From Trichlorobacter lovleyi (GTDB taxonomy: Bacteria > Desulfobacterota > Desulfuromonadia > Geobacterales > Pseudopelobacteraceae): a DNA stretch of 41,703 bases. Positions within the stretch are counted from its first letter, which is position 1. Every line of letters begins with the position of its first letter. A model generated the notes under the pieces. It was given only the letters and a program-made list of their open reading frames with translations. It did no database searches and was not told the origin of the DNA. Made by a program: the position numbers and the translations under genes. The DNA is taken from positions 8,408-50,110 of the forward strand of contig DYNH01000001.1 in assembly GCA_020721175.1 (NCBI GenBank), read 5' to 3'. Positions 1 to 10,844 of the stretch are shown here, one piece after another.

Positions 1-81
1 AAGTTCTTCAAAGGTGTAGTTGATCAATTTTGCAGTGTTTCCATCCTGACGAGCGCTACCGTTAAATCCGATTACTTTCAT
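1..81 (-). CDS. NADPH-dependent FMN reductase / flavodoxin-family protein, N-terminal fragment (gene runs off left edge)
   Basis: Reverse complement from 81 reads MKVIGFNGSARQDGNTAKLINYTFEEL, with the typical FMN-reductase phosphate-binding loop GSARxxGNT; AAGGAG RBS just upstream. Confidence 0.75.
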   Translation of the reverse strand, partial: MKVIGFNGSARQDGNTAKLINYTFEEL

Positions 82-244
82 TGATGACTCCTTGATTGTG
101 CAGTTAGTATAAGTAATAATGGGCAGACCCAAACTGTCTGAATGAAAAATTTGTAAAATCATCAGGCAAGATTTCTGTGTGAGATACCATCTGGTTAAAT
201 GGATATCATTAATAGTGTTTGACTGTCAATTCAGAGTGAACATA

Positions 245-268
245 GGGTCAAGGGTCAAGGGTCAAGGG
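245..268. repeat. Perfect tandem heptamer (GGGTCAA)x3 followed by GGG
   Basis: Direct reading: ...ATA GGGTCAAGGGTCAAGGGTCAAGGG TTG... Confidence 0.9.
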
Positions 269-523
269 TTGATATGCCATATGAAGAAATTGATTATTGC
301 TGAAGGAGTAGGGTATGCAAGGTACTGCTTACTTTAACGTGATTGTGAGTTAGATGAAGACTAAGCTTGTCAATGCTCGCAAAGAAAAGTATGATTTTGC
401 CGTATTCTTGGCTCTGATGCTGGAGAGCAGAAGATAATCCGTCTATGAGAAGTTAGTTACATTTTTGACAGAATAAAATTGATCTAGCAGAAGATCCAAA
501 CCAAATTTATTAATGAGGTGATA

Positions 524-2200
524 ATGTCCACTGAGCAAACCACCACCACAACCAATTTTTTACGCACCATTGTCAGCGATGACCTTGCCAGCGGCAAACA
601 CCAGTCTGTCGTGACCCGCTTCCCACCTGAGCCTAACGGCTATCTGCATATCGGTCATGCCAAGTCGATCTTTCTTAACTTTGGTCTGGCCCGTGATTTT
701 GGCGGTCGTTGTCACCTTCGCTTTGACGATACCAATCCGGTCAAGGAAGAGGCCGAATATATCGAGTCGATCAAGGAAAGTGTCCGTTGGCTGGGTTTTA
801 ACTGGGGAGAACATCTCTATCATGCTTCAGAGTATTTTGAGCAACTTTATCAGTGGGCCGAACATTTGATCCGCCAGGGCAAGGCATATGTAGATGACCT
901 TAGCCCGGAACAGATTAAAGAGTATCGCGGAACCCTGACCGAACCTGGAAAGGAATCACCCTTCCGTAACCGTTCATTTGAAGAGAACCTGGACCAGTTC
1001 CAACGGATGCGTGCCGGTGAATTTCCTGACGGCGCCAAAGTATTAAGGGCCAAAATTGATATGGCTTCCCCTAACATGAACCTTCGTGATCCTGTGATGT
1101 ACAGGATTCTGCACGCAGTACATCCCCATGTGGGTGATACCTGGTGCATATATCCGATGTATGATTTTACGCACGGACAGTCTGATGCCATAGAGGGGAT
1201 TACTCATTCCATCTGTACCTTGGAATTTGAATCTCACCGCCCATTGTACGAGTGGTTTCTGGAGAATCTGCCTGTACCTGCCAAGCCCCGTCAGTACGAG
1301 TTTGCCCGCCTGAACCTGTCCTATACAGTGATGAGCAAGCGTAAACTGCAGGAGCTTGTTAATACCGATCTTGTCAATGGTTGGGATGATCCCCGTATGC
1401 CTACCATCATGGGGCTCAAGCGTCGGGGATTTACTTCAGCAGCTATCCGCACATTTTGTGAGCGGATCGGGGTAGGGCGGAGCGATGCCTGGATAGGTTA
1501 TGAACTGTTGGAAGAATGTGTCAGAAACGATCTTAATGAAAATGCTATCCGGGCCATGGCAGTACTGCATCCTGTAAAGCTTGTTATTGATAATTATGAA
1601 GAAGACAAAACAGAATTTTTTGAGGTGGCTAATCATCCGGTAAAACATGAACTTGGTACACGTAAAATATTGTTTTCACGTGAAGTGATGATTGATGCCG
1701 ATGATTTTATGGAACATCCTTCAAAGGGTTTCCACCGTCTGACTGTGGGTGGGGAAGTCAAGCTTAAGTATGCATTTGTAATCAAATGTACCGGCATGGT
1801 CAAGGATGAACATGGCAGAATCATTGAACTGCATGCCGACTATGACCCAGGTTCAACAAATGGGCCGGTAACATCTGACGGAAGAAAGATCAAGGGGGTA
1901 ATACACTGGGTATCGGCTTCGGATGCTGCTACGGTTGAAGTGAGACTGTTTGACCGCCTGTTCAGCGATCCGAACCCTGATCGAGGCGGCGCTGATTACA
2001 GGCAGTTTCTGAACCCTGAATCTCTTAAGACTTTATTAAACTGCCGGGTTGAACCGGCCCTGCTGGATGCCGTTCCGGGTCAGAGTTTCCAGTTTGAGCG
2101 GTTGGGATACTTTTGTGCAGATGAAAAGGATTCGCAACCTGGCAAGCCAGTCTTTAACCGTGTTGTGACCCTCAGGGATACCTGGGGCGCAAAGAACTAA
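524..2200 (+). CDS. glnS: Glutaminyl-tRNA synthetase
   Basis: [25 protein letters not shown] class I signature and VMSKRKL (KMSKR-like); ORF track GTG 518, ATG 524 more likely. Confidence 0.96.
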   Translation: MSTEQTTTTTNFLRTIVSDDLASGKHQSVVTRFPPEPNGYLHIGHAKSIFLNFGLARDFGGRCHLRFDDTNPVKEEAEYIESIKESVRWLGFNWGEHLYHASEYFEQLYQWAEHLIRQGKAYVDDLSPEQIKEYRGTLTEPGKESPFRNRSFEENLDQFQRMRAGEFPDGAKVLRAKIDMASPNMNLRDPVMYRILHAVHPHVGDTWCIYPMYDFTHGQSDAIEGITHSICTLEFESHRPLYEWFLENLPVPAKPRQYEFARLNLSYTVMSKRKLQELVNTDLVNGWDDPRMPTIMGLKRRGFTSAAIRTFCERIGVGRSDAWIGYELLEECVRNDLNENAIRAMAVLHPVKLVIDNYEEDKTEFFEVANHPVKHELGTRKILFSREVMIDADDFMEHPSKGFHRLTVGGEVKLKYAFVIKCTGMVKDEHGRIIELHADYDPGSTNGPVTSDGRKIKGVIHWVSASDAATVEVRLFDRLFSDPNPDRGGADYRQFLNPESLKTLLNCRVEPALLDAVPGQSFQFERLGYFCADEKDSQPGKPVFNRVVTLRDTWGAKN

Positions 2201-2205
2201 TTGTG

Positions 2206-3111
2206 ATGAAAGATAAAAACATGAATGATACACCGTTTAAAGCAGGCTTTGTCTCTATCATCGGTCGCCCTAACGTTGGTAAATCCACCCTTCTTAATCG
2301 GATTCTGGGGGAGAAGATTGTGGCTGTTTCGGACAAACCCCAGACCACACGAAACGTGATCCGTGGAATTTTTTCTGACAAGACCAGCCAGATAGTGTTT
2401 GTGGATACCCCTGGCATTCATACTGCCCGTACCCGGATTAACCGCGCCATGGTGGATGCTGCCATGAGCGCAGTAACCGGAATTGACCTGATGCTGCTGG
2501 TAGTGGATTCTACTGAAAAGATTGAAGAAAAGTTTATAAAGGATATCTGTTTAAAGGCCGGCGCTGCAGTTTACCTGGTGCTTAACAAGATTGATCAGGT
2601 GACACCTAGGGAAATGCTGTTCAGTTTGATTGAAGGTTATACCAGTTTATATGATTTTCCCGAAATCATTCCGGTTTCTGCCCAAACAGGCAGTAATATT
2701 CAGCGACTGGTTGATCTTGTGCGTGAGAAGCTGCCAGAAGGAGAACCGCTTTTCCCTGATGATATCCTGACTGATCTGCCGGAGAAATTCATTGTAGCCG
2801 AACTGATCAGGGAAAAGGTATTCCGTCTGACCAACCGCGAAGTGCCATATGGTGCTGCTGTCGTGGTGGAGGCCTTTAATGAGAGGGAAAACGGACTTGT
2901 AGCAATTAACGCAATAATAATGGTTGAGAGGGATTCACACAAGGGGATCATCATTGGAAAAAAAGGAACCATGCTCAAGAAAATAGGTGAACAGGCCCGT
3001 CATGATATTGAAAGGTTGCTTGGAACCAGGGTTTATCTGGAGCTTTTTGTACAGGTGCAGGAGCGCTGGACCGAACGTACTGCCATGCTGAGAGAGTTGG
3101 GATACGAATGA
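2206..3111 (+). CDS. era: GTPase Era
   Basis: [16 protein letters not shown] and NKID motifs, C-terminal KH domain ([15 protein letters not shown]). Confidence 0.96.
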   Translation: MKDKNMNDTPFKAGFVSIIGRPNVGKSTLLNRILGEKIVAVSDKPQTTRNVIRGIFSDKTSQIVFVDTPGIHTARTRINRAMVDAAMSAVTGIDLMLLVVDSTEKIEEKFIKDICLKAGAAVYLVLNKIDQVTPREMLFSLIEGYTSLYDFPEIIPVSAQTGSNIQRLVDLVREKLPEGEPLFPDDILTDLPEKFIVAELIREKVFRLTNREVPYGAAVVVEAFNERENGLVAINAIIMVERDSHKGIIIGKKGTMLKKIGEQARHDIERLLGTRVYLELFVQVQERWTERTAMLRELGYE

Positions 3112-4433
3112 AATCAATAGTTGCTATAGTAGGCCGTCCGAATGTAGGAAAATCAACTCTTTTTAACCGTATAGCAGGAGAGCGCAGGGCAATTGTTGAT
3201 GATATGCCAGGCGTTACAAGAGATCGCAATTATGCTGTGGTGGAGCGTTATGAAAAGCCATTTGTACTGGTGGACACTGGTGGTTTTGAACCGGTAACTG
3301 AAGACCGGATGCTGCAGCAGATGCGGGAACAGTCATTGCTGGCCATGGAGGAGGCAGATCTGATTCTGTTTCTGATGGATGCCAAACAGGGGGTGACACC
3401 TGCCGATATTGAGGTTGCCGCCATGCTGCGCAGGGTGGATAAACCGGTATTTTACGTGGTTAATAAGGTAGATGGTGAAAAGATAGAAAACGAAGCAGCC
3501 GAGTTTTATGCCTTGGGGATTGAGAATCTTCATACGATTTCAGCGGCCCATAATCGTGGTATCAAGGATTTGCTGGACGAGGTACAGGCGTTATTGCCGG
3601 ACAATACTGATCTGGAAGAAGATGAAGTGACCAGAATTGCAGTGGTGGGGCGCCCCAATGTTGGCAAGTCATCTCTGGTCAACCGTATGCTGGGTTTTGA
3701 ACGGGTGGTCGCAAACCCTACACCCGGAACAACCCGTGATTCAGTTGATACGTTCTTTTTCTGTAATAAAAAACGTTACTGCCTGATTGATACCGCCGGT
3801 ATCAGGCGTAAGGGCAAGACAAGTCAGAAGCTTGAAAAATATAGTGTGGTTGATGCATTGAAGAGTATAGAGCGGGCTGATGTTGTGCTGATTGTATTGA
3901 ATGCAGAAGAGGGTATTACCGAGCAGGACAAGCATATTGCCGGTTATGTGTATGAAGCTACCCGTTCATGCGTCTTTGTGGTTAATAAATGGGATGCGCT
4001 TGAGAAAGACAACAGGACAGTTGGCAAATTTGTAGAGCAGATCATGTATGAATTTAAATTTATGTCCTTTGCCCCGATAGTGTTTGTATCAGCCGTGACC
4101 GGACAGAGGATTCACAAGGTGATGGAAGAAGTTGCCGAGGTAGCAGAACAATATTCCCGAAGGGTTACCACATCAGAGTTAAACCATGTATTTAAAGATG
4201 CTGTAGCTGCCCATCATGCCCCGCTTCATCATGCCAGACGGGTAAAGTTTTATTTTGCCACCCAGGTTGCAGTAAAGCCCCCCACCTTTGCCATTTTTAC
4301 CAACCAGCCTGATGGCGTATTGACCCCTTATCAGCGCTATCTTGGTAACCGGTTCAGAGAGGCGTTTGGTTTTAAAGGAACTCCTTTCAGACTGCTGTTC
4401 AGGGGGCGCGATAAATCAGATAAGCGTGAGTAG
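3108..4433 (+). CDS. der: Ribosome biogenesis GTPase Der (EngA), tandem GTPase domains
   Basis: Two GRPNVGKS P-loops; ATGA overlap with era. Confidence 0.97.
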   Translation: MKSIVAIVGRPNVGKSTLFNRIAGERRAIVDDMPGVTRDRNYAVVERYEKPFVLVDTGGFEPVTEDRMLQQMREQSLLAMEEADLILFLMDAKQGVTPADIEVAAMLRRVDKPVFYVVNKVDGEKIENEAAEFYALGIENLHTISAAHNRGIKDLLDEVQALLPDNTDLEEDEVTRIAVVGRPNVGKSSLVNRMLGFERVVANPTPGTTRDSVDTFFFCNKKRYCLIDTAGIRRKGKTSQKLEKYSVVDALKSIERADVVLIVLNAEEGITEQDKHIAGYVYEATRSCVFVVNKWDALEKDNRTVGKFVEQIMYEFKFMSFAPIVFVSAVTGQRIHKVMEEVAEVAEQYSRRVTTSELNHVFKDAVAAHHAPLHHARRVKFYFATQVAVKPPTFAIFTNQPDGVLTPYQRYLGNRFREAFGFKGTPFRLLFRGRDKSDKRE

Positions 4434-4737
4434 TTTGTTTGACAAGTAACCTTCCGGAATGACAACAGCTTGAAACCATGAATGTTTTTTAAATATTAAT
4501 AATTTTGATTTTTATTGTAATTTTAATGAAGAAACTTGACAGTACAGTCTGTCTATGTTTTCATACAAACTTATTTTAAAAGTCCTTTTTTACCCTTCCA
4601 AAAGCTTGGCATGAACGGCTATTTTTATGTAACTAGCTGATATATTTTATCTGTGTCGAGTTGCTCAAACATGGCCATTAAGGAAATACTTTTGAAAGGG
4701 GCTCTGGTCAAGTTGATTTTTATGCTTATCTGTTTAA

Positions 4738-4774
4738 CTGACAACCGAAGTTGTCGGAATCTTATCAAGATAAG
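4738..4774. promoter_or_regulatory. Two adjacent inverted repeats in the leader of the octaheme cytochrome gene
   Basis: CTGACAAC-CGAA-GTTGTCGG (4738-4757, 6 Watson-Crick pairs plus T-G and C-G) and CTTATC-AA-GATAAG (4761-4774). Confidence 0.5.
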
Positions 4775-4799
4775 TTTTCAAGAAAGGGGATAAATTAGT

Positions 4800-6329
4800 A
4801 TGAAGTCTGTAAAGAGTGCTGTGTTGTTCTTGTCTGCTGTTTCAGTGTCGTTTGCAGTTAACGCCTCTGCTGGTACTGATCATTCAAAGTTCATTAAAGG
4901 GCCATTCAAGGAAGGCCCAGAAGTTACCAAGACTTGCCTTGAATGCCATGAAAAGCAGGCAACTGATTTTATGAAAACGTCTCACTGGACCTGGAAAGGG
5001 CCTACAAAGGGGTTTGTTCGTGGTTATGAAAAGTCAAAGGTAGAGTACGGCAAGACAAACATGTTTAACGGCTTCTGTGTTAATGTTGAAGGTGGACCTA
5101 ACCAGTTGAACCGCGGACACTGTGCTGAATGTCATCCAGGCTATTTCTGGAAGGATGACAAGTTTGACTTTACAGACAAAACCAAGGTTGACTGTCTGAT
5201 CTGTCATGCACAAAAAGGTGATTATGCAAGGGAAGATCATGAAATCAGCGATTTTACTGATCTTGACGCTGCTGCTAAAAGTGTTGCACTTCCAACCATA
5301 AAAAACTGCGGTTCATGTCACTTTGCCGGTGGTGGTGATGATGGTGTAAAACACGGCAGTCTGGACAGGGCAATGAATACCGCCGACAAGTCTCTTGATG
5401 TCCATATGGCCAGCACCGAAAAAGGCGGGCTTGGATTTACCTGTCAGGCCTGCCACATTACCAAAGAGCACAAAATTTCAGGGGCTTCCACACAACTTGC
5501 AACTTATGAAGGTCGTGTAAACTGTGAAGATTGTCACAAGCCAAAAGAACTCCATAAAAAATCACCAAACGGCCTCATTATTGATGCACACCTGAATACA
5601 GTTGCTTGTCAGACATGTCACATACCTGCATTTGGCAAAGGTAAACCAACTCTTTTGTCCTGGGATTATTCTGTTGTTGGAAAACATCTGAAATTACCGC
5701 CATCTGAAGGAAAATCAGCTATTGATGACGGCAGGGGCAGCTATGTATGGGCCAAAAATGTTCTTCCTGCCTATCGCTGGTATGATGGAACTGTAAACAG
5801 GTATATGAAAGGTGACAAGGTAAAGAATCTTTCCAAAACGGTTGTTATGGAATCACCATTCGGTTCCGTTAAGCAGAAAGAGGCAAAAATATATCCTTTT
5901 AAAGTTTATTTTGGAAATCAACCTGTAGATACAGAATTTTTGTATCTGCTTACTTTCAATAATTTTAAAGGGCTATGGGAGCATAAAGACTGGAATCGAG
6001 CCTTGGCAGATGGGCCAAAGGGATCAGGCCTTCCTTATAGCGGCAAGCACAAGTTTATAAAAACGGTTTCATATATAGTGCAAACACATGAAGTAGCTCC
6101 CAAAAAAGATGCCCTGACCTGCGGTGATTGTCATTTGGGTGGCAAGCGGATGGATTGGAAGGCACTTGGTTACAAGGGCGATCCTATGCATATGGGCGGG
6201 GGCAGGTTTAAAAAAGGAACTATAGCAAAAACTGTTAAATCTGAAGATCTTAATTTTACACAGGAAAACTGGGTTGAAAAACAATCGGCGAATAAAAAGC
6301 CAACATCAGGCAAGGTTTCAGGGCATTAA
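4800..6329 (+). CDS. Secreted octaheme c-type cytochrome, tetrathionate reductase (Otr) family
   Basis: Signal peptide MKSVKSAVLFLSAVSVSFAVNASAG; eight CxxCH motifs counted: CLECH, CAECH, CLICH, CGSCH, CQACH, CEDCH, CQTCH, CGDCH. Confidence 0.88.
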   Translation: MKSVKSAVLFLSAVSVSFAVNASAGTDHSKFIKGPFKEGPEVTKTCLECHEKQATDFMKTSHWTWKGPTKGFVRGYEKSKVEYGKTNMFNGFCVNVEGGPNQLNRGHCAECHPGYFWKDDKFDFTDKTKVDCLICHAQKGDYAREDHEISDFTDLDAAAKSVALPTIKNCGSCHFAGGGDDGVKHGSLDRAMNTADKSLDVHMASTEKGGLGFTCQACHITKEHKISGASTQLATYEGRVNCEDCHKPKELHKKSPNGLIIDAHLNTVACQTCHIPAFGKGKPTLLSWDYSVVGKHLKLPPSEGKSAIDDGRGSYVWAKNVLPAYRWYDGTVNRYMKGDKVKNLSKTVVMESPFGSVKQKEAKIYPFKVYFGNQPVDTEFLYLLTFNNFKGLWEHKDWNRALADGPKGSGLPYSGKHKFIKTVSYIVQTHEVAPKKDALTCGDCHLGGKRMDWKALGYKGDPMHMGGGRFKKGTIAKTVKSEDLNFTQENWVEKQSANKKPTSGKVSGH

Positions 6330-6418
6330 AGGCCAACGCCAAACTGAACAAATTTTTTCAGCTTTTGTCTTTAACCTATCTCTATCTCTCTAACCAACCT
6401 GTAGTAAATGGCAGTTAT

Positions 6419-6456
6419 GGAGCATGATGTGGATAGCATCATGCTCCTTTTATTTT
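6419..6456 (+). terminator. Rho-independent terminator after octaheme cytochrome gene
   Basis: GGAGCATGATG-TGGATAG-CATCATGCTCC, perfect 11-bp stem, followed by TTTTATTTT. Confidence 0.9.
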
Positions 6457-6691
6457 GCTGTAATAAAAGGTTGTTCTGTCTCACTGGATGATATATCTGG
6501 TTCCTTGTTATTTGGAGTGGGTAGCCAGTATGAAACTAAAATCGAACTCGCCACCAATCAGGTATGCGGCTTTATGCTTGAATGTTAAAAAGTCCAGAAT
6601 CTCTTTGTAAAAAAATGTTGAGTGAACTGAATAAATGTTGTACAACTAGCCTCAATCTTTTGAAACAGTTTTCTTTGCTTTTTACCAGTCA

Positions 6692-6768
6692 GGGGTTGTA
6701 GCTCAGTTGGTTAGAGTGCCGGCCTGTCACGCCGGAGGTCGCGGGTTCGAGCCCCGTCAACCCCGCCA
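6692..6768 (+). tRNA. tRNA-Asp (GTC anticodon), CCA encoded
   Basis: GGGGTTG...CAACCCC acceptor, CCGGC-CTGTCAC-GCCGG anticodon arm, GGTTCGAGC T-loop, terminal GCCA. Confidence 0.96.
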
Positions 6769-6776
6769 TTTTACAC

Positions 6777-6812
6777 AAAGAGGGTGCTCAACAGGCACCC
6801 TCTTTCTTTTTG
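6777..6812 (+). terminator. Rho-independent terminator of tRNA-Asp
   Basis: AAAGAGGGTGC-TCAACAG-GCACCCTCTTT then CTTTTTG. Confidence 0.92.
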
Positions 6813-6840
6813 AGAATCAGAGGACTGCGGGTTTGTTTAC

Positions 6841-7572
6841 ATGCAAAAGGCATTTGTAGTTATACCAACCTACAATGAACATGATAATATATGTAACCTG
6901 ATTGAACAGATACTTAAGCAGGATTCGTCATTGAATGTGCTTGTGGTGGATGATAACTCTCCAGACGGCACCGGAGAATTAGCAGAAAAGCTTGCTATTG
7001 GGAATGACAGGATTAATATATTGCACCGTCCAACTAAAATGGGACTTGGCTCTGCCTATCGGGATGGCTTTCGAAGGGCAATGGAACTAGGTGCCGACTT
7101 GCTGATTGAGATGGATGCCGATTTTTCTCACGATCCGGAAATATTGCCGTTGTTTCTGTTACAGATACAGAGATATGACCTGGTAATCGGCTCAAGATAT
7201 ATAAACGGAATAAGTGTGGTAAACTGGCCACTACGCAGATTGATGTTAAGTTATTTTGCTAACTGTTATACCCGTCTTGTTACCGGTCTGACTATTATGG
7301 ACTGCACAAGTGGTTTTAAGTGCTTCAGGCGCAGTCTGATCGAAAAAGTTGATCTTGACCGGATTCGCTCAGACGGTTATTCCTTTCAGATAGAGATGCA
7401 TTACAGAGCTGCTGAGCTTGGCGCTAAAATTTGTGAAGTACCGATTATTTTCATAGACCGACGCTCCGGGCAGTCCAAAATGTCGAAAAAGATCGTACGT
7501 GAGGCTGTTCTGATGGTCTGGAAGCTAAAACTGGGCAGTCTTTTTGGTAAGAGGATTAATCGTGGCCTCTGA
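6841..7572 (+). CDS. Polyprenol/dolichyl-phosphate mannosyltransferase-like family 2 glycosyltransferase
   Basis: VVIPTYNEHDNI, VVDDNSPDGTGELA, LIEMDADFSHDPE, CTSGFKCFRR motifs. Confidence 0.9.
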   Translation: MQKAFVVIPTYNEHDNICNLIEQILKQDSSLNVLVVDDNSPDGTGELAEKLAIGNDRINILHRPTKMGLGSAYRDGFRRAMELGADLLIEMDADFSHDPEILPLFLLQIQRYDLVIGSRYINGISVVNWPLRRLMLSYFANCYTRLVTGLTIMDCTSGFKCFRRSLIEKVDLDRIRSDGYSFQIEMHYRAAELGAKICEVPIIFIDRRSGQSKMSKKIVREAVLMVWKLKLGSLFGKRINRGL

Positions 7573-7747
7573 TATTTTATCATTTATTGCGATAATCTCT
7601 TTCTGGGGTTGGGTTACTTGTTTTTTTTTGTTTATTTTCAGAAGTTTTACAGGTTATGGCGTCTTTAGTGCCAAGCAAGCTCTGATATGGGGAGGGGCCT
7701 CTGTTTTCTGTGCATTTGTATGGATTTTTGCATTGAGAAATATCTGA
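7562..7747 (+). CDS. Small membrane protein (about 61 aa) of unknown function
   Basis: Overlaps the glycosyltransferase stop; GTG start proposed at 7562 within ORF 7544..7747; two hydrophobic segments (ILSFIAIISFWGWVTCFFLFIF; ALIWGGASVFCAFVWIFAL). Confidence 0.5.
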   Translation: MASDILSFIAIISFWGWVTCFFLFIFRSFTGYGVFSAKQALIWGGASVFCAFVWIFALRNI

Positions 7748-7941
7748 AAACCTGCCTGCTAAAATCAGAATGTTTGCAAAAGGATCCCTTTTTTAAAGTC
7801 CCGAATTGTGTCATTCCGGTCTGCTTACAGCAAACTGTTTTCAGGATTTAAATTGGTTTTATTTGCGAATTAATCAGCAGTTCACAACATTCGTCCGTAC
7901 AATTAAAATTTTAACCAGTTTTTGGTTAATCGGTGACTCAG

Positions 7942-8628
7942 ATGATTCAGTTTCACAATGTTTTTCTTGCCTACCAGAAAGATGCTACGGCATTGCAGAA
8001 TATCAGTTTTAGTGTGGCCAAAGGTGAATTTGTATTTTTAACCGGGCCATCAGGTGCTGGTAAAACAACCCTTCTGCGCCTGATTTACGGCGCTTTAAAT
8101 CCGTCAAAAGGACAGGTGCTGATTGATGGTCAAAATGTAAGCCGTTTGAACAAATCACAACTGCCCTACCTAAGACGTACGATAGGAGTTGTATTTCAGG
8201 ATTTTAAACTTTTGCAGAACAGGACAGTATTTGAAAATGTTGCTGTAACACTTGAGGTTCAGGGGGGAGGCAGCAGGGCCGATATCGGCAAAAGGGTTAT
8301 GCATATACTCCGTCAAATGGGTATGGAGAATAAAATTCATTTGACTCCACAGAGACTTTCAGGTGGAGAGCAGCAGAGAGTCTCCCTGGCCCGTGCACTG
8401 GTTAATGAACCCAAGATACTTCTTGCTGATGAACCTACGGGCAACCTTGATGATGCAAACAAGATGCAGATACTTAATATATTTAAAGAAGCCAACGTAA
8501 AGGGTACAACTGTTGTGGTTGCAACCCATGATCGTCGTCTAATAGAAAATGCACATTACCGGATTATACGGCTTTTAAACGGTCAACTTGCAGACAACGC
8601 GGAGTCTCGTAATGAAGACTTTCAATAA
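7942..8628 (+). CDS. ftsE: Cell division ATP-binding protein FtsE
   Basis: [16 protein letters not shown] Walker [16 protein letters not shown] signature; adjacent to ftsX. Confidence 0.95.
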   Translation: MIQFHNVFLAYQKDATALQNISFSVAKGEFVFLTGPSGAGKTTLLRLIYGALNPSKGQVLIDGQNVSRLNKSQLPYLRRTIGVVFQDFKLLQNRTVFENVAVTLEVQGGGSRADIGKRVMHILRQMGMENKIHLTPQRLSGGEQQRVSLARALVNEPKILLADEPTGNLDDANKMQILNIFKEANVKGTTVVVATHDRRLIENAHYRIIRLLNGQLADNAESRNEDFQ

Positions 8629-9562
8629 AAAACGCGCTACAATCTCAGCACCGGGCGCCCAGGGACGTGTCAGATATTTTTGGGGACTTGCACTTACAAA
8701 TATTCGTCAGAATTTTTTTGTAAATCTTGTAACTATCGGCACAATAACCCTGGCGCTTTTAATCGTTTCTCTTTTTCTGCTGGTTTATGTAAACTTGGAA
8801 AATGCTGCTGAAAACTGGAGTGAAAAGGTACAGGTAACGGTTTACTTTGACAAGGAGCTTGCTCCTCAGGAACAGACTGATCTTAAAAACAGGATTCAGG
8901 ACATTCAAGGAACAGCAAAAGTTTACTGGGTAAGTCGAGATGATGCCTTAAAACGTTTTAAAGGGCGTCTGAAGGGGCAGGAGACTCTGCTGGAAGGTGT
9001 AAGAGCAGAGGTGTTGCCAGCATCTTTTGAGATTACCCTTAAAAAAAATAATCGCAACACACTTGCTGTAGACACTTATATCGGAAAGCTTAAAGGTATT
9101 CCAGGTATCGGTGAAATCCAGTATGGTGAGGAATGGGTCAGACGTTTCAATACATTTCTCTCTTTTATGAGAATTGTGGGTGGACTTCTGGGAGTTTTTC
9201 TGGTGCTGGCAGTTGTTTTTATTGTTTCAAATACCATTCAGTTAACAGTATATGCGCGTCGTGATGAACTTGAAATAATGTCTCTGGTTGGAGCTACTCG
9301 TTTGTTTATAAAGATGCCGTATCTGCTTGAAGGTTTGATACAGGGGATTGCAGGCGGTATTCTTGCGATCCTGCTATTGTTGTCTGTCCACTTTTTATTT
9401 CTTCATAATGCCGGTAATTTTCTGACTTTTAACCCTGTAACATCCGGTCTTGCTTTTTTACCTCCTGAATATATAGCCGGTATCATTACATCTGGGGCAT
9501 TGCTTGGTTTTCTTGGAAGTCTTGCTGCTTTAAGACGTTTTATAAATGAAATTACCGGATAA
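8612..9562 (+). CDS. ftsX: Cell division permease FtsX
   Basis: Four hydrophobic segments, extracellular domain after TM1, ELEIMSLVGATRLFIKMPYLLEG; overlaps ftsE. Confidence 0.94.
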   Translation: MKTFNKKRATISAPGAQGRVRYFWGLALTNIRQNFFVNLVTIGTITLALLIVSLFLLVYVNLENAAENWSEKVQVTVYFDKELAPQEQTDLKNRIQDIQGTAKVYWVSRDDALKRFKGRLKGQETLLEGVRAEVLPASFEITLKKNNRNTLAVDTYIGKLKGIPGIGEIQYGEEWVRRFNTFLSFMRIVGGLLGVFLVLAVVFIVSNTIQLTVYARRDELEIMSLVGATRLFIKMPYLLEGLIQGIAGGILAILLLLSVHFLFLHNAGNFLTFNPVTSGLAFLPPEYIAGIITSGALLGFLGSLAALRRFINEITG

Positions 9563-10757
9563 CAAGATGAAGTGGAAGTTATGCCCATTGATGATATGTT
9601 TGTTTTGTCTGATAATATCAACCGTCAGAGTGCAGGCTGGCCCGCATGATGAATTGAAAGGTGTCAGAAGAGAAATTACAAAAAAGAAACAACTGATCAA
9701 CAAAACCCGTAAGGTTGAGGAAGTTGTTTCCAGTGAACTGCAAGAGATTCTGGCAAATTTGAATAGCAAGCAATCTGCACTCAAACAACTTGACAAGGAT
9801 CTGGTGGCGGTTGAAGAGAGTCTTAACAAAATCGGTCTTGAAATAGAACAGATCACTAATGATGCAAAGAAAAAACAGATACAGATTGAGCGACGTCTCA
9901 ATTCTCTTTATAAGGCCGGTGAACTTGGTGCTGTCAGAATGTTTTTTTCCGCTGAAAGTTTTCCACAAATGGCAGAAAATATAAGATATATGCGATCTGT
10001 CCTGGAACAGGATAAACTGATATTTTCAGAATACAGACAAAAAATTGAAGAGTTGCAAATCTTAAAGGTGCGTCTTGAACAGGAAGCAAACCGTAAAGAG
10101 AGTCTTAAAAATGCAATAGCATCCAAAAAAAGAGAAATTGAAGAGGAAAAAGAAAAAAAAGCACAATATTTAGGCAAGGTAAGAGAAAATCGACATAGCC
10201 ATGAAAAATCTTTGAAGGAGTTGAAGGCCAACGCTACCCAATTACAGCAAATGATTACCAGGCTTGAGGCCCAAAGCCGCAGAAAGGCTGCCGAAAAACG
10301 GGATTCTGCTGCAAAGAAAAAAACGTTGCCAGAGTTGCCGCCAGTTCCGGACCGTGGTTTTGCTTCACAAAAAGGAAGGATGAAAATGCCGGTCAGAGGT
10401 AATATAATCGAGACCTTCGGCAAACATAAACATCCTGAATTCAATTCATATACATCCAGCAAAGGAATAGTAATCGCTTCATCGGCAGGCAGCGAGGTTC
10501 GCAGCATTTATGAAGGAACTGTTATTTTTGCTGATTATTTTAAAGGTTATGGCAACATGGTAATAATTGATCATGGTGGCGGTTATTTCAGCCTCTATGC
10601 CTATAATTCCAGAATTAAACCCAAGGTGGGGGCCGATGTATCAAAAGGTGATGTAATAGCACTGGTAGGAGATGTTGATTCTGCAAAAGGCCCTGCGTTA
10701 TATTTTGAAATCCGCCAACAGGGTAAACCGATTGATCCTGAAGGCTGGGTACGTTGA
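9546..10757 (+). CDS. envC: Murein hydrolase activator EnvC-like, signal peptide, coiled coil, M23/LytM domain
   Basis: N-terminal signal, long K/E/Q coiled coil, C-terminal GIVIASSAGSEVRSIYEGTVIFADYFKGYGNMVIIDHGGGYFSLYA; in ftsEX operon. Confidence 0.88.
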   Translation: MKLPDNKMKWKLCPLMICLFCLIISTVRVQAGPHDELKGVRREITKKKQLINKTRKVEEVVSSELQEILANLNSKQSALKQLDKDLVAVEESLNKIGLEIEQITNDAKKKQIQIERRLNSLYKAGELGAVRMFFSAESFPQMAENIRYMRSVLEQDKLIFSEYRQKIEELQILKVRLEQEANRKESLKNAIASKKREIEEEKEKKAQYLGKVRENRHSHEKSLKELKANATQLQQMITRLEAQSRRKAAEKRDSAAKKKTLPELPPVPDRGFASQKGRMKMPVRGNIIETFGKHKHPEFNSYTSSKGIVIASSAGSEVRSIYEGTVIFADYFKGYGNMVIIDHGGGYFSLYAYNSRIKPKVGADVSKGDVIALVGDVDSAKGPALYFEIRQQGKPIDPEGWVR

Positions 10758-10844
10758 TATTAAAAAACACTCGTTTTCCTTTCTACTAAGATGTATAAGA
10801 TAGATATATGTAACAGCCTGATAATCTTTGGAGGATGAATCGCC

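Noticed and set aside
354-437. 27-codon ORF MKTKLVNARKEKYDFAVFLALMLESRR upstream of glnS, preceded by a 12-codon ORF with SD-like GAAGGAG
   Set aside because: Too short, no regulatory codon enrichment (no Gln run) to support a leader peptide; no terminator/antiterminator pair seen
4610-4640. Possible sigma-54 promoter (TTGGCATG...) upstream of the octaheme gene
   Set aside because: The -12 GC is not at the required spacing from the -24 GG
6531-6611. 26-codon ORF MKLKSNSPPIRYAALCLNVKKSRISL between the otr terminator and tRNA-Asp
   Set aside because: No homology recognised; could be a decayed fragment but cannot be supported
9908-10507. 199-aa minus-strand ORF opposite envC (and the 116- and 123-aa ORFs near it)
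   Set aside because: Shadow ORFs antisense to a well-supported EnvC coding sequence; Ser/Phe/Leu-rich composition is the complement of K/E/Q codons
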